In this document: one piece after another, positions 17,856 to 27,304 of the stretch | Numbering within the stretch: position 1 is the first letter of the stretch | Layout of the letters: each line of letters starts with the position of its first letter | Assembly: GCF_005876835.1 (NCBI RefSeq) | Contig: NZ_PPSW01000015.1 | Span: 1 to 64,000, forward strand | From: Pseudoalteromonas phenolica | GTDB taxonomy: Bacteria > Pseudomonadota > Gammaproteobacteria > Enterobacterales > Alteromonadaceae | Reading direction: 5' to 3' | DNA: 64,000 bases | Position numbers and translations under genes: made by a program | Notes under the pieces: model-generated | What the model saw: the letters and a program-made list of their open reading frames with translations, nothing else | The model's database searches: none | What the model was told of the DNA's origin: nothing

Positions 17856-18314
17856 TTACCTAAAAAAGACCACCTTTTTGATTTTTCCTTTTTCAATCTG
17901 GTAGCTAGTTACAAACTCAGAGTGCTTATCAACTACACCTGCTTGCTGGGTGCAAATTTCTGAGCTTTCATGATCAATAACAATACTGCCATGCACAATT
18001 CGCTTAAGCGATTTTGCATTTAAGCATTTCATTTTCTTAAACATCAAACCATAACGTTTGATTAAATCTTCTTTACCCGTAAACATGAGTTTTTGTGGGT
18101 ACATGTAGAACTCTACATCATCAGCATATAAAGCCAAGAATGATTTAATGTTTTGTTGATTATAGGCAACAATTAACTCATCTATTACTTTTTCAGCTGC
18201 TTTTTCTTCTGCTGTTTTAATATTACTTAGTGCAGCCGCCTTTTCTTCAAAGGCTGGATTTGCATTAATTGCAAATGAAAAAAATAACAAAGTGATAAAA
18301 CTAAAAAATCTCAT
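17856..18314 (-). CDS. Secreted NTF2-like (SnoaL/DUF4440-type) protein
   Basis: A 152-residue exported protein. Residues 1-18 (MRFFSFITLLFFSFAINA) are a signal peptide. The mature part has the cone-shaped NTF2-like pattern: a long first helix ending in VDELIVAYNQQNIKSFLALYADDVEFYMYP, then GKEDLIKRYGLMFKKM and closing strands with HSEFVTSYQIEKGKIKKVVFFR. Family members bind or turn over varied small molecules in the pocket; the ligand is unknown here. First gene of a short leftward unit with the 104-aa protein. Confidence 0.8.
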   Translation of the reverse strand: MRFFSFITLLFFSFAINANPAFEEKAAALSNIKTAEEKAAEKVIDELIVAYNQQNIKSFLALYADDVEFYMYPQKLMFTGKEDLIKRYGLMFKKMKCLNAKSLKRIVHGSIVIDHESSEICTQQAGVVDKHSEFVTSYQIEKGKIKKVVFFR

Positions 18315-18379
18315 AAGTACCTAATAAAAATACAACATAAACCTGAGCACCTTATCAAATCTCAGTCTTTTTTCATAGC

Positions 18380-19120
18380 TTACCAGTATTGTTCGACTGA
18401 TATATGACCAGGCTCAGAACGTCGGTGCCTTGAATAACCGAGCGTTTGAAGAAGTTGCGCCGAGTCTTTTACCATGTCTGGATTTCCACAAATCATAAAA
18501 TGAGAATCTTCAGGTAAACGTTCTTGATTGAAATACTTCGCTATTTCATTGCTTTGAATTAGATCTGTGATTCTACCTCGTAACCCCTTCTCTGGCATTT
18601 CTCGCGTAACTAGGGGTAAGTAAGTAAATTGCTTAAACAGCTTTTGGTGTGCATTTATAAAGTCTTGATAGGTTAAATCTGTATTAAACCTAACGCTATG
18701 TATAAGTACGACTTGTTGATATTTATCCCACACCTTGCCGTCAGCCAAAATAGACAAAAAAGGGCCAATACCTGTGCCTGACGCTATCATCCAAAGAACC
18801 TCTCGCTTAGGTGATTCTTCAATGGTTAAAAAGCCGTTTGCTTTCGCTTCAACCTCAATGCTGTCACCGACTGAAAGTTCAACAAGACCTGACGTTAACT
18901 TACCGCCTTCAACCTCTGTCAGGTAGAACTCAAGAACAGGATCTTTAGGAGCATTGACATACGAGTAAGCACGGGCAACTCTTTTTTCACCAACTGTCAT
19001 CGCCAACTTGGTAAACTGACCTGCTTGAAAAGGGGCCACATCTGCAGCAACCTTGATACTAAAAAGTGTTGGCGTCCACCAATTTACTTCCGTGATTTTT
19101 CCACTAACCCATTGAGACAT
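18380..19120 (-). CDS. fpr: Ferredoxin--NADP(+) reductase
   Basis: A 246-residue FAD enzyme that passes electrons between NADPH and ferredoxin or flavodoxin, supporting Fe-S assembly, radical enzymes and oxidative-stress defence. The FAD domain (about 1-100) has the RAYSYVNAP motif with the Arg and Tyr that hold the isoalloxazine ring. The NADP domain has the glycine-rich IASGTGIGPFLS and the CGNPDMV motif. The C-terminus ends in SVEQYW, the aromatic end typical of bacterial subclass enzymes where the last residues stack on the flavin. The length is that of E. coli Fpr. It is a single gene; a SoxR/OxyR site was not found. Confidence 0.95.
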   Translation of the reverse strand: MSQWVSGKITEVNWWTPTLFSIKVAADVAPFQAGQFTKLAMTVGEKRVARAYSYVNAPKDPVLEFYLTEVEGGKLTSGLVELSVGDSIEVEAKANGFLTIEESPKREVLWMIASGTGIGPFLSILADGKVWDKYQQVVLIHSVRFNTDLTYQDFINAHQKLFKQFTYLPLVTREMPEKGLRGRITDLIQSNEIAKYFNQERLPEDSHFMICGNPDMVKDSAQLLQTLGYSRHRRSEPGHISVEQYW

Positions 19121-19205
19121 ATAAAAGCTCTGTTAATTTCACACTTTATAACTGTGGCAGATAGCACAGATATGTCAAAATCTCAGCAGTTCATAAATTT
19201 TAGGC

Positions 19206-19233
19206 AAAAAAAAGCCACACTATTCAGTGCGGC
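19206..19233 (-). terminator. Rho-independent terminator of deoB-deoD
   Basis: Read on the minus strand, GCCGCACT-GAAT-AGTGTGGC forms an 8-bp stem with one G-U pair, followed by a run of T (19213-19206). It lies 125 bases beyond the deoD stop. Confidence 0.85.
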
Positions 19234-19357
19234 CTTTTGGGGTGTGATTCGCTTTCATTTTGGGCGTGTCTCCAAAAATCAGCGATTACGTTACCAAGGA
19301 ACTTTTTTGCTCAAAACCCAACGAGCAAATAACAACTTAAAACTCTGTATGAAATCG

Positions 19358-20059
19358 TTAGATTGACTCTAAAGCAATCTTAACCATTTCGTTAAATGTA
19401 CTTTGTCTTTCTTCAGCCGGTGTTGCTTCACCTGTGATCACATGGTCACTTACCGTGAATAACGCCATTGCTCTTGCACCATATTCTGCTGCAACGCCAT
19501 ACATGCCTGCAGTTTCCATATCGACTGCTAATACACCTAACTTGTCTAATTCTTCATAGAAAGAACCATCAGCTTGGTAGAAAGTATCAGTCGTGAATAC
19601 ATTACCTACTTTCGCTTCAATACCTAGCTTACGTGCTGCATTAACGCCGCTTTCAAGTAAACCAAAATCAGCAATTGCTGCGAAATCATAACCGCGAACT
19701 CGAGCGCGGTTTACATTTGAATCTGTACTTGCACCTTGTGCAAAAATAACATCACGGATTTTAATGTCTTGGCTAATACCACCACATGTACCGATGCGAA
19801 TAAGGTTCTTAACACCGTAACTAACAACAAGTTCACGCGCATAAATTGACATTGATGGAATGCCCATACCCGAACCCATGATGCTTACAGGTTTACCATT
19901 GTATGTGCCTGTAAAACCAAACATGTTACGAACACCTGTAACTTGGCGAGCGTCTTCAAGGAAGTTTTCTGCAATATATTTTGCGCGTAAAGGGTCACCG
20001 GGCATTAATACCGTTTCAGCAAAATCACCATTGTTCGCATTGATATGAGGAGTACTCAT
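19358..20059 (-). CDS. deoD: Purine-nucleoside phosphorylase
   Basis: A 233-residue hexameric PNP of the bacterial DeoD type that splits purine (deoxy)nucleosides with phosphate into base and (deoxy)ribose-1-phosphate. Family landmarks are present in order: [33 protein letters not shown], the phosphate-binding [20 protein letters not shown] (base and ribose contacts), and [16 protein letters not shown] with the catalytic Asp. The length matches E. coli DeoD within a few residues. It is 13 bp downstream of deoB, so the two enzymes act in series: the sugar phosphate made here is isomerised by DeoB. Confidence 0.97.
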   Translation of the reverse strand: MSTPHINANNGDFAETVLMPGDPLRAKYIAENFLEDARQVTGVRNMFGFTGTYNGKPVSIMGSGMGIPSMSIYARELVVSYGVKNLIRIGTCGGISQDIKIRDVIFAQGASTDSNVNRARVRGYDFAAIADFGLLESGVNAARKLGIEAKVGNVFTTDTFYQADGSFYEELDKLGVLAVDMETAGMYGVAAEYGARAMALFTVSDHVITGEATPAEERQSTFNEMVKIALESI

Positions 20060-20072
20060 TCTCTTTTCCTTC

Positions 20073-21287
20073 TTACGCCTTGATCAGGTCGTCAGCAAAG
20101 CTGTCGCCGTAGTCAAGTGTTGATAAATTAAACCACTGGGCAAGGGTTTGACCTATGTCAGCAAAACTTTGTCGTTCGCCGAGAGCGATATTGTCAATCC
20201 CCGGTGTATAAGCCAGTACCGGTACATATTCACGTGTGTGATCTGTACCCGGTGCTGTTGGATCGCAGCCATGATCTGCCGTAATAATTAATAAATCATC
20301 ATTCTGTAATTTACTAAGTATCGTTGGTAGGTAATCATCGAATTGCTTTAGCGCTTCTGCGTAACCTACGGCATTACGTCTGTGACCAAATTTTTCGTCA
20401 AAATCCACAAGATTTGTGAAAATCAAACTGTGATCAGGGGCGCTGTCGATGATTTCAGAGGTTTTCTCTAGTAAATTCATCAAGCCTGGCGCTTTATGTT
20501 TCTGAGTTATGCCTTGGTGAGCATAAATATCAGAAATTTTACCAATGCTGATCACTTCACCACCATCATGCGCCAACTTGTCTAATAATGTTGGTGCAGG
20601 AGGTAGCACAGAGTAATCTCTACGATTACCTGTTCGCATAAAGTCGGCACTCGAAGTGCCTATAAATGGCCGCGCAATCACTCGCCCTATATTCATATCA
20701 TCAAGCAGTGCCCGTGCGATTTCACATACTTGATAAAGCTTGTCAAGGCCGAATGATTGCTCGTGTGCGGCTATTTGGAACACACTATCAACTGAGGTAT
20801 AACAAATTGGCATGCCCGTTTTTACATGCTCTTCACCCAGTTGTTCTAAAATAACGGTACCTGAACCGTAACAGTTGCCTAAAATTCCTGGAATTTCGGC
20901 GCGTTTGCACAATTCATTAACAAATTCTTCAGGGAAGCAAGGTTGTGTATTAGGAAAATAGCCCCAATCAAACAACACAGGTACGCCCGCCATTTCCCAA
21001 TGACCAGATGGCGTGTCTTTACCGCTTGAAAGCTCTTTTGCATAACCCCAAGCCGCCTTTGGCACTGAGCGTTCTGCCACTTCACACGCTTCTTTACCCG
21101 CTGCTTCACAAGCATCTACTAAACCAAGTTTAGTTAAGTTAGGTAAAGGAAGTGCTTCTCCTTTATCTTCTTTGTATGCAGCTAAAAGGTGCGCAAGGGT
21201 ATTTGCTCCTAAGTCTCCAAATTGTTCTGCATCTGGAGCGGCACCTACGCCTAAGCTGTCTGCCATCAGGATAATTGCTCTTGCCAT
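20073..21287 (-). CDS. deoB: Phosphopentomutase
   Basis: A 404-residue metalloenzyme of the alkaline phosphatase superfamily that interconverts (deoxy)ribose-1-phosphate and (deoxy)ribose-5-phosphate. The first metal site is in [15 protein letters not shown]; the core [15 protein letters not shown] carries the Thr that is phosphorylated; the second metal cluster is [24 protein letters not shown] near residues 335-360. Length is normal. It is the first gene of the deoB-deoD pair, with GAGG upstream of ATG 21287. deoA and deoC are not next to it. The shared upstream region with udk has two copies of a palindromic site. Confidence 0.97.
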   Translation of the reverse strand: MARAIILMADSLGVGAAPDAEQFGDLGANTLAHLLAAYKEDKGEALPLPNLTKLGLVDACEAAGKEACEVAERSVPKAAWGYAKELSSGKDTPSGHWEMAGVPVLFDWGYFPNTQPCFPEEFVNELCKRAEIPGILGNCYGSGTVILEQLGEEHVKTGMPICYTSVDSVFQIAAHEQSFGLDKLYQVCEIARALLDDMNIGRVIARPFIGTSSADFMRTGNRRDYSVLPPAPTLLDKLAHDGGEVISIGKISDIYAHQGITQKHKAPGLMNLLEKTSEIIDSAPDHSLIFTNLVDFDEKFGHRRNAVGYAEALKQFDDYLPTILSKLQNDDLLIITADHGCDPTAPGTDHTREYVPVLAYTPGIDNIALGERQSFADIGQTLAQWFNLSTLDYGDSFADDLIKA

Positions 21288-21380
21288 AATTTACCTCTTA
21301 ACTTATGCCAATCTGGAGAATAAATAATTGCCTCCGAATCAGTGTTGAATACTTTAATAGTTGGTTAACAACAGCGTACA

Positions 21381-21392
21381 GGACATAAGTCC
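21381..21392. promoter_or_regulatory. Palindromic operator candidate, copy 1
   Basis: GGACATAAGTCC, with GGAC/GTCC as inverted half-sites, flanked as ACA-site-GCTT. It lies 94 bases upstream of the deoB start in the gap between the divergent deoB-deoD and udk-nupC units. The identical 12-mer recurs 73 bp away. Confidence 0.55.
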
Positions 21393-21453
21393 GCTTTTAA
21401 AACTAGACGCCAATTGTCACGAAAATGTCATAAAAGCCCTGTTTTTAGCAAGC

Positions 21454-21465
21454 GGACATAAGTCC
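21454..21465. promoter_or_regulatory. Palindromic operator candidate, copy 2
   Basis: A second exact GGACATAAGTCC, 118 bases before the udk start. Its flanks (AGC...TGT) are the inverse of copy 1's flanks (ACA...GCT). The centre-to-centre distance of 73 bp is about seven helical turns, which suits a looping regulator of both nucleoside units. Confidence 0.55.
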
Positions 21466-21582
21466 TGTCGCAGAAATATCAAAATCGCTAAATTTGCTCC
21501 CTAAGCGAAGCAAAAGAGATTATTCGTGTCTTTTTTGCTATTGTGATCTTCCGAGTGAATCAACAGTTGGGTGTGAACTTTA

Positions 21583-22212
21583 GTGACACGAACAATTATA
21601 GCTATTGCTGGTGCATCTGCATCTGGCAAATCTCTTTTTACGCAAACTATTTATAACGAGCTTGTAAATGAGCTAGAAGATGGTTCTATTGCCATCATCG
21701 AAGAAGATGCCTATTACAAAGATCAATCGCATTTACCGTTTGAGCATAGAACACAAACAAACTATGACCATCCGGATGCATTTGAACATGAGCTTCTTAA
21801 ATCGCATTTAGAGCAATTAAGATCTGGTCAGTCTGTAGAAGTACCAAGTTACGATTATGCGCAACATACTCGTAGTAAGGAAACTCGTCAGGTTAACCCT
21901 GCAAAAATATTAATTGTTGAAGGCATTTTATTACTCAGCGACCCTGAGTTATGTAAAGAGTTTGATATAAAAGTATTTATTGATACGCCTCTTGATATTT
22001 GTTTACTGCGTCGTACGCAGCGTGACATCGAGCAGCGAGGCCGAACACTACAGTCTGTTGTGGAGCAGTATCAAGCAACGGTAAGACCCATGTTCTATCA
22101 ATTTATAGAACCATCTAAACATTCAGCTGATTTAGTGGTTACACGCGGTGGCATGAATCGCGTGGCGATTGATATAATCAAAAGCAAGATAAAATATTTG
22201 CTACAAGAATAA
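21583..22212 (+). CDS. udk: Uridine kinase
   Basis: A 209-residue P-loop kinase that phosphorylates uridine and cytidine to UMP and CMP with ATP or GTP. The P-loop is AIAGASASGKS (about 6-16); EEDAYYKDQSHL gives the substrate-binding Asp/Tyr region, NYDHPDAFEH the conserved HPD motif, and RRTQRDIEQRGRTL the lid arginines. It starts with GTG at 21583, in frame and at the usual N-terminus for the family. It precedes the nucleoside transporter by 15 bp, so import and trapping of nucleosides are co-expressed, opposite the deoB-deoD degradation unit. Confidence 0.96.
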   Translation: MTRTIIAIAGASASGKSLFTQTIYNELVNELEDGSIAIIEEDAYYKDQSHLPFEHRTQTNYDHPDAFEHELLKSHLEQLRSGQSVEVPSYDYAQHTRSKETRQVNPAKILIVEGILLLSDPELCKEFDIKVFIDTPLDICLLRRTQRDIEQRGRTLQSVVEQYQATVRPMFYQFIEPSKHSADLVVTRGGMNRVAIDIIKSKIKYLLQE

Positions 22213-22227
22213 AAACGGGAATTTACC

Positions 22228-23454
22228 ATGACAACAATAATGAGCCTAGTGGGCATGATGGCCCTGCTGGGTATTGCATTTGCAGCGTCAACGGATCGCA
22301 AAGCTATTAATTTGCGTACTGTTGGGGTGGCGTTTGCACTACAGCTTTTTATCGGTGGTTTCGTACTATTTTCAGAAGCTGGTAGAAACATACTTGACCA
22401 ATTATCAAGCAAAGTGTCAGCGGTAATTGGCTATGCAGGCGACGGTATCGAGTTTTTATTCGGTTCTCTTGCCAAAAGTGACAGTAATATTGGTTTTATT
22501 TTTGCGATCCAAGTATTACCGGTCATCGTATTTTTCTCTGCGCTAGTCGCAGTACTTTATCACCTAGGCATAATGACATGGGTTATTAAGATTTTAGGTG
22601 GTGGTTTACAAAAATTGCTTAAAACGTCTCGTCCGGAGTCGCTTTCTGCAACAGCTAATATCTTTGTGGGACAAACGGAAGCACCGTTAATTGTAAAACC
22701 GTTTATTCCAAGCATGACCAAGTCAGAGTTATTTGCTGTGATGGTAGGTGGCCTTGCAACCGTAGCAGGTTCTGTTATGGCAGGTTACGTTGCAATTGGT
22801 GTTGAGCTTAAATATTTAATTGCTGCCAGCTTTATGGCTGCACCAGGTGGTTTCTTAATGGCAAAAATGATCGTGCCAGAGACAGAAACACCAAAGCAAG
22901 ACTTATCAGATGTTATGTCTGATGAAGAAAAACCAGTAAATGTGATCGATGCAGCTGCATCTGGTGCGTCAAGTGGTATGCACTTAGCACTGAACGTAGG
23001 TGCTATGCTACTTGCTTTCGTAGCATTAATTGCATTATTAAATGGTTTGTTAGGCGGTATTGGTGCTTGGTTTGACCATCCGACCCTAACATTACAAGAG
23101 ATTTTAGGTTACGTTTTCGCACCGGTTGCATGGTTACTTGGTGTTCCTTGGAGCGAAGCTGTAACTGCCGGTAGTTTTATCGGACAAAAGCTAGTAGTTA
23201 ACGAATTCGTTGCTTATCTAGACTTTATGAATTATCGAGAAGGGTTAAGTGCACATACACAAGCAATTGTCACATTTGCGTTATGTGGATTTGCTAACCT
23301 TTCATCGATTGCAATCTTACTAGGCGGACTTGGCGGTATGGCGCCGAGTCGAAGAAAGGATATCGCACGCTTAGGGCTCAGGGCGGTTTTAGCAGGGTCA
23401 ATGGCTAACCTAATGAGCGCCGCAATTGCAGGGTTTTTCCTCTCGCTAGCTTAG
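22228..23454 (+). CDS. nupC: NupC-family concentrative nucleoside transporter
   Basis: A 408-residue inner-membrane nucleoside/cation symporter of the CNT family, with 8-10 predicted helices. Diagnostic segments are [25 protein letters not shown] helix-break motif near residue 150 (substrate and cation contacts), the re-entrant loop [37 protein letters not shown] and the closing [24 protein letters not shown]. The length matches E. coli NupC. It would bring in nucleosides for udk and the deo enzymes. A hairpin terminator lies about 95 bases downstream. The gene symbol reflects the family; specificity among nucleosides is not readable. Confidence 0.93.
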   Translation: MTTIMSLVGMMALLGIAFAASTDRKAINLRTVGVAFALQLFIGGFVLFSEAGRNILDQLSSKVSAVIGYAGDGIEFLFGSLAKSDSNIGFIFAIQVLPVIVFFSALVAVLYHLGIMTWVIKILGGGLQKLLKTSRPESLSATANIFVGQTEAPLIVKPFIPSMTKSELFAVMVGGLATVAGSVMAGYVAIGVELKYLIAASFMAAPGGFLMAKMIVPETETPKQDLSDVMSDEEKPVNVIDAAASGASSGMHLALNVGAMLLAFVALIALLNGLLGGIGAWFDHPTLTLQEILGYVFAPVAWLLGVPWSEAVTAGSFIGQKLVVNEFVAYLDFMNYREGLSAHTQAIVTFALCGFANLSSIAILLGGLGGMAPSRRKDIARLGLRAVLAGSMANLMSAAIAGFFLSLA

Positions 23455-23547
23455 AAACTTAACGAGATTTCCCTAAAATTTGCAAAACAATTGGTTGGTT
23501 GCTTTAAGGGGTTAAAGTAACCACACTAACTTGAACGATACTTCACC

Positions 23548-23569
23548 AAAGGGCCTTTATGGCCCTTTT
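23548..23569 (+). terminator. Terminator after the nucleoside transporter
   Basis: AAAGGGCC-TTTAT-GGCCCTTTT: an 8-bp GC-rich stem followed by T residues, 94 bases past the stop of nupC. Confidence 0.85.
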
Positions 23570-23665
23570 ATCGTTTCTGGTGCAAGCTATTCTTTCAATG
23601 AAAAGTTTTCCATGAAAGAGTTTCAATGGAAAATATGCCCCTACTCCTCTGTTACCTTCCTTAAC

Positions 23666-24085
23666 TTATGTTTTCTCAATTAACGTCTGTAACATCCCTT
23701 GCTTTAAAAAGTTCTCTAATGACAAGAATAATGGCTTTGGTAATTCATCTAACCCAAACCATTGCCAACCTAGGCACTTATTTGGCTCCATGATTTCAGG
23801 CTCGCCTTCTACACTATTTGCCACCACGTACAAAGTCACATAATGTTTATTTAATGGGTTAAATACATCGTTAGAAAAGCCCAACTGACTTACTTCAGAA
23901 ACCTTCAAACCAGTCTCTTCTAGCGTCTCTCTGATTGCACAAGCCGCTATTTCTTCGCCCATTTCTAAATGACCACCTGGTGTGGCCCACGTATTTGCGC
24001 CATGCGACCCAATACGTTCACCGAGTAGAATTTTACCATCACGAATAATGACAACTGCAACACCCACTCGAACATGTTCTGACAT
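23666..24085 (-). CDS. Nudix hydrolase, NUDT15-like
   Basis: A 139-residue Nudix enzyme that hydrolyses nucleoside diphosphate or triphosphate derivatives, probably cleaning damaged nucleotides. The Nudix box is GGHLEMGEEIAACAIRETLEETG, with the REtLEEtG metal-binding core. The preceding VVIIRDGKILLGERIGSHGANTWATPGGH closely follows NUDT15/MTH2-like proteins. I start at ATG 24085 (MSEHVRVGV...), with AAGG nine bases upstream; the longer frame to 24118 adds an unlikely leader. It lies convergent to nupC and just downstream of the RNA methyltransferase gene, with a terminator between. Confidence 0.9.
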   Translation of the reverse strand: MSEHVRVGVAVVIIRDGKILLGERIGSHGANTWATPGGHLEMGEEIAACAIRETLEETGLKVSEVSQLGFSNDVFNPLNKHYVTLYVVANSVEGEPEIMEPNKCLGWQWFGLDELPKPLFLSLENFLKQGMLQTLIEKT

Positions 24086-24114
24086 AATATTTGCCTTAAT
24101 TGTTATTTTATTAA

Positions 24115-24140
24115 ACAAAAAAAGCCGCTTTGCAGCGGCT
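24115..24140 (-). terminator. Terminator of the RNA methyltransferase gene
   Basis: On the minus strand, GCCGCT-GCAA-AGCGGC is followed by at least seven T (24123-24117). It lies 37 bases after the methyltransferase stop and overlaps the upstream region of the Nudix gene. Confidence 0.9.
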
Positions 24141-24176
24141 CTGTATAGATAACCTGAGCTCAGGTTAGATAGGTTT

Positions 24177-25469
24177 TTAAATTTCTTTCTTAGTTAATAC
24201 GGCGGCATAAAAACCATCGTATTCAGAGTTAATTCCCGGTTGTAGGTTTAACTCTTCTAGTAATTCAAAGTTTGGATTATTCTCCAGAAATGCCTTTACT
24301 TGTTCTTGGTTTTCACTCGGAAAAATAGAACACGTCGCATAAACAAGCTTTCCGCCGACTTTACACATCTGGCTGTAACGCTGCAGAATTTCGGCCTGCA
24401 AGCTGATCAGAGTATCAATGTTTTCAGGTTGTAAATGCCATTTTGCATCTGGGTTACGGCGTAAAACCCCCGTGCCTGAGCACGGCACATCTAACAGCAC
24501 GCGATCAAACTTTTCTTTTAGGCGCTTAATTGTTTTACTGTTTTTGATTAAACGCGTTTCAAGCATATGTACACCCGCACGCTTTGCACGTTTTTTGAGT
24601 GCATCTAGCTTATGCTGGTGAATGTCCATCGATAAGATGTAGCCTTTATTTTGCATCAGATTAGCAAGGTGTAAGCTCTTACCACCCGCGCCTGCACACG
24701 CATCAACAACGCGCAGGCCTGGTTTTACATCGAGTAATGGTGCTATCTGCTGGGAGCCCGCATCTTGCATTTCAAACCAGCCTTTGCTGAATGCTTCAGA
24801 TTTAAATAAATAACCGTACTCTTCAACTTCTAAACAGTTTTCTTGCTCAAGTACTTTGGTAATTGATTGACTCTTTTTCAAAGACGTTTGTAACGTCTCA
24901 GCGTCGGCCTTCAAAGTATTTACACGTAAGTAAGGTTTCGCAGGTACGTTCAGTGCCTGGGCGATATTAGTCCAATCATCACCAAGTTCTTGCTCAGCGC
25001 GTTGCCAAAGCCAATCAGGGTAACTTTGTTGCTCTGCAGGCGAGGCTTCATCAAGGTTTGCTTTTAATGCCTCAACATCTAAACCTGCAAACTCAGACCA
25101 ATTTGGTAACTCAACGCCATTTAACAGTTGATAGGCCTCAAAATGTAGCCAAGGCCAATTCTCATCTGAGGTATCGATATCAAGTGCCGTATTAAGCTGG
25201 CGGTGATAACGGATCAGCTCATAGCAATGCTGCACATAATAAGCTTTGGTTGCTTGATTCCAAAAAGCTTGGTTGGCAAGGCCAGCTTCTATTGCTTTAT
25301 CAGCGTATTGCTCTGTTTCAAAAACTTGTTTAATACAGCTAATAATTGCTTCAACACATTGGCTATCGTTTAACACTCGCCTAACTCCTAAATTCAATAA
25401 CGACGCGGATTGTAGCTGATTTTCAGATAAGCGACGAGCACTATCCATATAAAACATGTTGGATGTCAT
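24177..25469 (-). CDS. RsmB/NOP-family rRNA cytosine-C5 methyltransferase
   Basis: A 430-residue SAM-dependent RNA m5C methyltransferase. An N-terminal helical NusB/RsmB-like part (about 1-150) is followed by the Rossmann domain: AdoMet motif VVDACAGAGGKSLHLA (about 248), DVPCSGTGVLRRNPDAKWHL with the Pro-Cys release cysteine, and YATCSIFPSENQEQV with the catalytic TCS cysteine. RsmB and RsmF are the common bacterial members; this one has neither the full NusB domain size nor the RsmF C-terminal domain, so the exact target is not assigned. Three in-frame ATGs (25469, 25457, 25448) lack clear ribosome sites; the family often begins near the third. Confidence 0.92.
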   Translation of the reverse strand: MTSNMFYMDSARRLSENQLQSASLLNLGVRRVLNDSQCVEAIISCIKQVFETEQYADKAIEAGLANQAFWNQATKAYYVQHCYELIRYHRQLNTALDIDTSDENWPWLHFEAYQLLNGVELPNWSEFAGLDVEALKANLDEASPAEQQSYPDWLWQRAEQELGDDWTNIAQALNVPAKPYLRVNTLKADAETLQTSLKKSQSITKVLEQENCLEVEEYGYLFKSEAFSKGWFEMQDAGSQQIAPLLDVKPGLRVVDACAGAGGKSLHLANLMQNKGYILSMDIHQHKLDALKKRAKRAGVHMLETRLIKNSKTIKRLKEKFDRVLLDVPCSGTGVLRRNPDAKWHLQPENIDTLISLQAEILQRYSQMCKVGGKLVYATCSIFPSENQEQVKAFLENNPNFELLEELNLQPGINSEYDGFYAAVLTKKEI

Positions 25470-25563
25470 TACATTTGCAACAGTTCATTACAAATTCGAA
25501 CTTGTTTGCTCTGCAATTAAACCTAAGATAGAACCACACCAAGTTCGAGGAAAGGAATTTAAA

Positions 25564-26949
25564 ATGAAACACACGCTTTTATTGATGGCAGCGCTAGGCG
25601 CATCCTATTCAGCGATGGCAGCAAAAGACATTCCCATAAAAACCAATCGCAGCCTAATTGAAACAAAGAGCCCGATTATGTTTGCCTATCATGATGAAGA
25701 CGCAAATTTAGCTGAACTGAATCTAGAAAGCATGGAATTTACTAAGCTCGAACTGCCAAAAGATACTTTTGGTTTTGATTACGGCAAGCTTGCGGGCTCA
25801 TCTAAAATCACCGCTTTTGTCATGAATAAAGAAGGCATTTTTTCTGTCGATAAACACGGCGCTAAAAAGGTGCTTTCAACCAATGCACTGCTTTCTAAAC
25901 TAGAATTCGACGAGTTCGAGAAAATCAATTTTATTAGCGACATTAATAACGATGGTCTGAGCGACATTGTTCTGCCTGACTTAACTCACTCAGAGATTTA
26001 CATTCAAAACCCTGACAGCAGCTTTACTAAGCACACATTCAGCACTGAGCCTAAATTTTCGGGTAATTTTAGCAGTGGTAAATTGCGTCTAGACATTGAC
26101 CTAACCATGGTGCCTAAAGTATTCGACATAAACCAAGACGGGTTTAATGATTTAGTGTTTCATGATAGAGAGAAAATCGATGTACTTTATGCCAATAAAA
26201 CAGGCTATGAAAACGCGCTTAAGCCATTAAAACTCCCTGTTGAGACCGGAAAACTTGATGACGTTGAAGCGAATCGCCGCATTGCGAAATTACTCGATAT
26301 CAACAATGACGGTAAACTCGACCTTGTCACACGATATGCACCAATTGTTGAAGGCATGGACTCACTCGATGTTGAGCTCACCTTTCAGGTATTCTACGGA
26401 CAAAAAGATGGTCAATTTTCAGCAACCCCGTTAACTTTGCCTAAGGCTTCTGGCACCAGCCGCTTTGAGTTCGATAATGATTTTAACGGCGATGGTAAAA
26501 GTGAATTACAAAAATTTCATGTCGACTTTGGTCTAGGCACCATCGCTTCTATGGCATTAGGTGGTGGCAGTACTGATGTTGATGTAGAAATCAGCTTTTA
26601 TGCGCAAAAACCTGACGGCACCTTTTCTGAAGAACCTGACTCTGAAAAAGAAGTTGAAATGGAAATTGGCATGAGCAGTGATGAAATGGCATTAACTTAC
26701 TATGCTGGCGATATCAACGGTGATGGTAAACAAGATGCCGTATTCAAAACCGGCAGTAAAACGCTCAGTGTTTACTATGGCAATGCAAAGACAGTGCTAA
26801 ACAAAAAGCGCGGAAAAATTAAACACAAGCTACCAGAAGATGGCAACGACATTAAGCTAGTCGACATCAATAATGATGGCAAACACGATTTTGTACTAAG
26901 ATTTCAAGATAATGATGGGAATAGCAAAATAATCACACTTCTCAACTAA
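25564..26949 (+). CDS. Secreted FG-GAP/VCBS-repeat protein
   Basis: A 461-residue exported beta-propeller protein. I start at ATG 25564, preceded by GAGGAAAGGAATTTAAA; residues 1-19 (MKHTLLLMAALGASYSAMA) are a signal peptide. At least five calcium-binding DxNxDG loops mark FG-GAP blades: DINNDGLSD, DINQDGFND, DINNDGKLD, DFNGDGKSE, DINGDGKQD and DINNDGKHD. Such propellers act in surface binding or as scaffolds for secreted enzymes; no catalytic domain is attached. It is a single gene, ending in a hairpin at 26960-26993. Confidence 0.88.
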   Translation: MKHTLLLMAALGASYSAMAAKDIPIKTNRSLIETKSPIMFAYHDEDANLAELNLESMEFTKLELPKDTFGFDYGKLAGSSKITAFVMNKEGIFSVDKHGAKKVLSTNALLSKLEFDEFEKINFISDINNDGLSDIVLPDLTHSEIYIQNPDSSFTKHTFSTEPKFSGNFSSGKLRLDIDLTMVPKVFDINQDGFNDLVFHDREKIDVLYANKTGYENALKPLKLPVETGKLDDVEANRRIAKLLDINNDGKLDLVTRYAPIVEGMDSLDVELTFQVFYGQKDGQFSATPLTLPKASGTSRFEFDNDFNGDGKSELQKFHVDFGLGTIASMALGGGSTDVDVEISFYAQKPDGTFSEEPDSEKEVEMEIGMSSDEMALTYYAGDINGDGKQDAVFKTGSKTLSVYYGNAKTVLNKKRGKIKHKLPEDGNDIKLVDINNDGKHDFVLRFQDNDGNSKIITLLN

Positions 26950-26959
26950 AGCAGAATTT

Positions 26960-26993
26960 AAAAGTGGCATTGTAATAATAGCTTTGCCACTTT
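26960..26993 (+). terminator. Hairpin after the FG-GAP gene
   Basis: AAAGTGGCA (26961-26969) pairs with TGCCACTTT (26985-26993). The T-tract is short, so it may be only partly efficient. The remaining gap to 27304 contains a MITE-like repeat and no gene. Confidence 0.6.
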
Positions 26994-27102
26994 CCCCTCG
27001 AGATGTAAACATAACTTTGTTTTTTTGATAAAAACTATAAAAATATTCAAAACACCATTGATAATAAATAAATTATTAGGCAAAGTATCTCCGATGTTTA
27101 TT

Positions 27103-27251
27103 GTTCCGATCCACTTAATTTAGTGTTCTATTTTTGGCAAAGGGAAATTGTCAGTTACAGGCGTAATACTAACTATTTAGTTTTATCTAAAAACCTACCC
27201 ACGCTAGTCTCAGTTTAACTTCCCCATCAATTGAATATTCCGGATTGGTAT
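27103..27251. repeat. MITE-like repeat, diverged 149-bp long form
   Basis: The right end GGATTGGTAT is intact; the left end reads GTTCCGATCC instead of ATACCAATCC. The next bases (ACTTAATTTAGTGTTCTATTTTT...GGCAAAG) follow the long copy at 10240. The centre has drifted. It occupies most of the gap before the 625-aa membrane protein. Confidence 0.65.
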
Positions 27252-27304
27252 TAACCACATTCTAAAATTTTAGTACTAAAGAATTTTCAAAAAGGTGAAT
27301 ACTT

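Noticed and set aside
19025..19366. Rightward open frame across the fpr-deoD gap
   Set aside because: It crosses the fpr start and the deoD terminator and reads through a T-rich hairpin; composition is not coding.
25456..25563. Longer N-terminus for the FG-GAP protein beginning at 25456
   Set aside because: It would place 36 residues before a perfect signal peptide, overlaps the divergent methyltransferase start, and ATG 25564 has a strong ribosome site.
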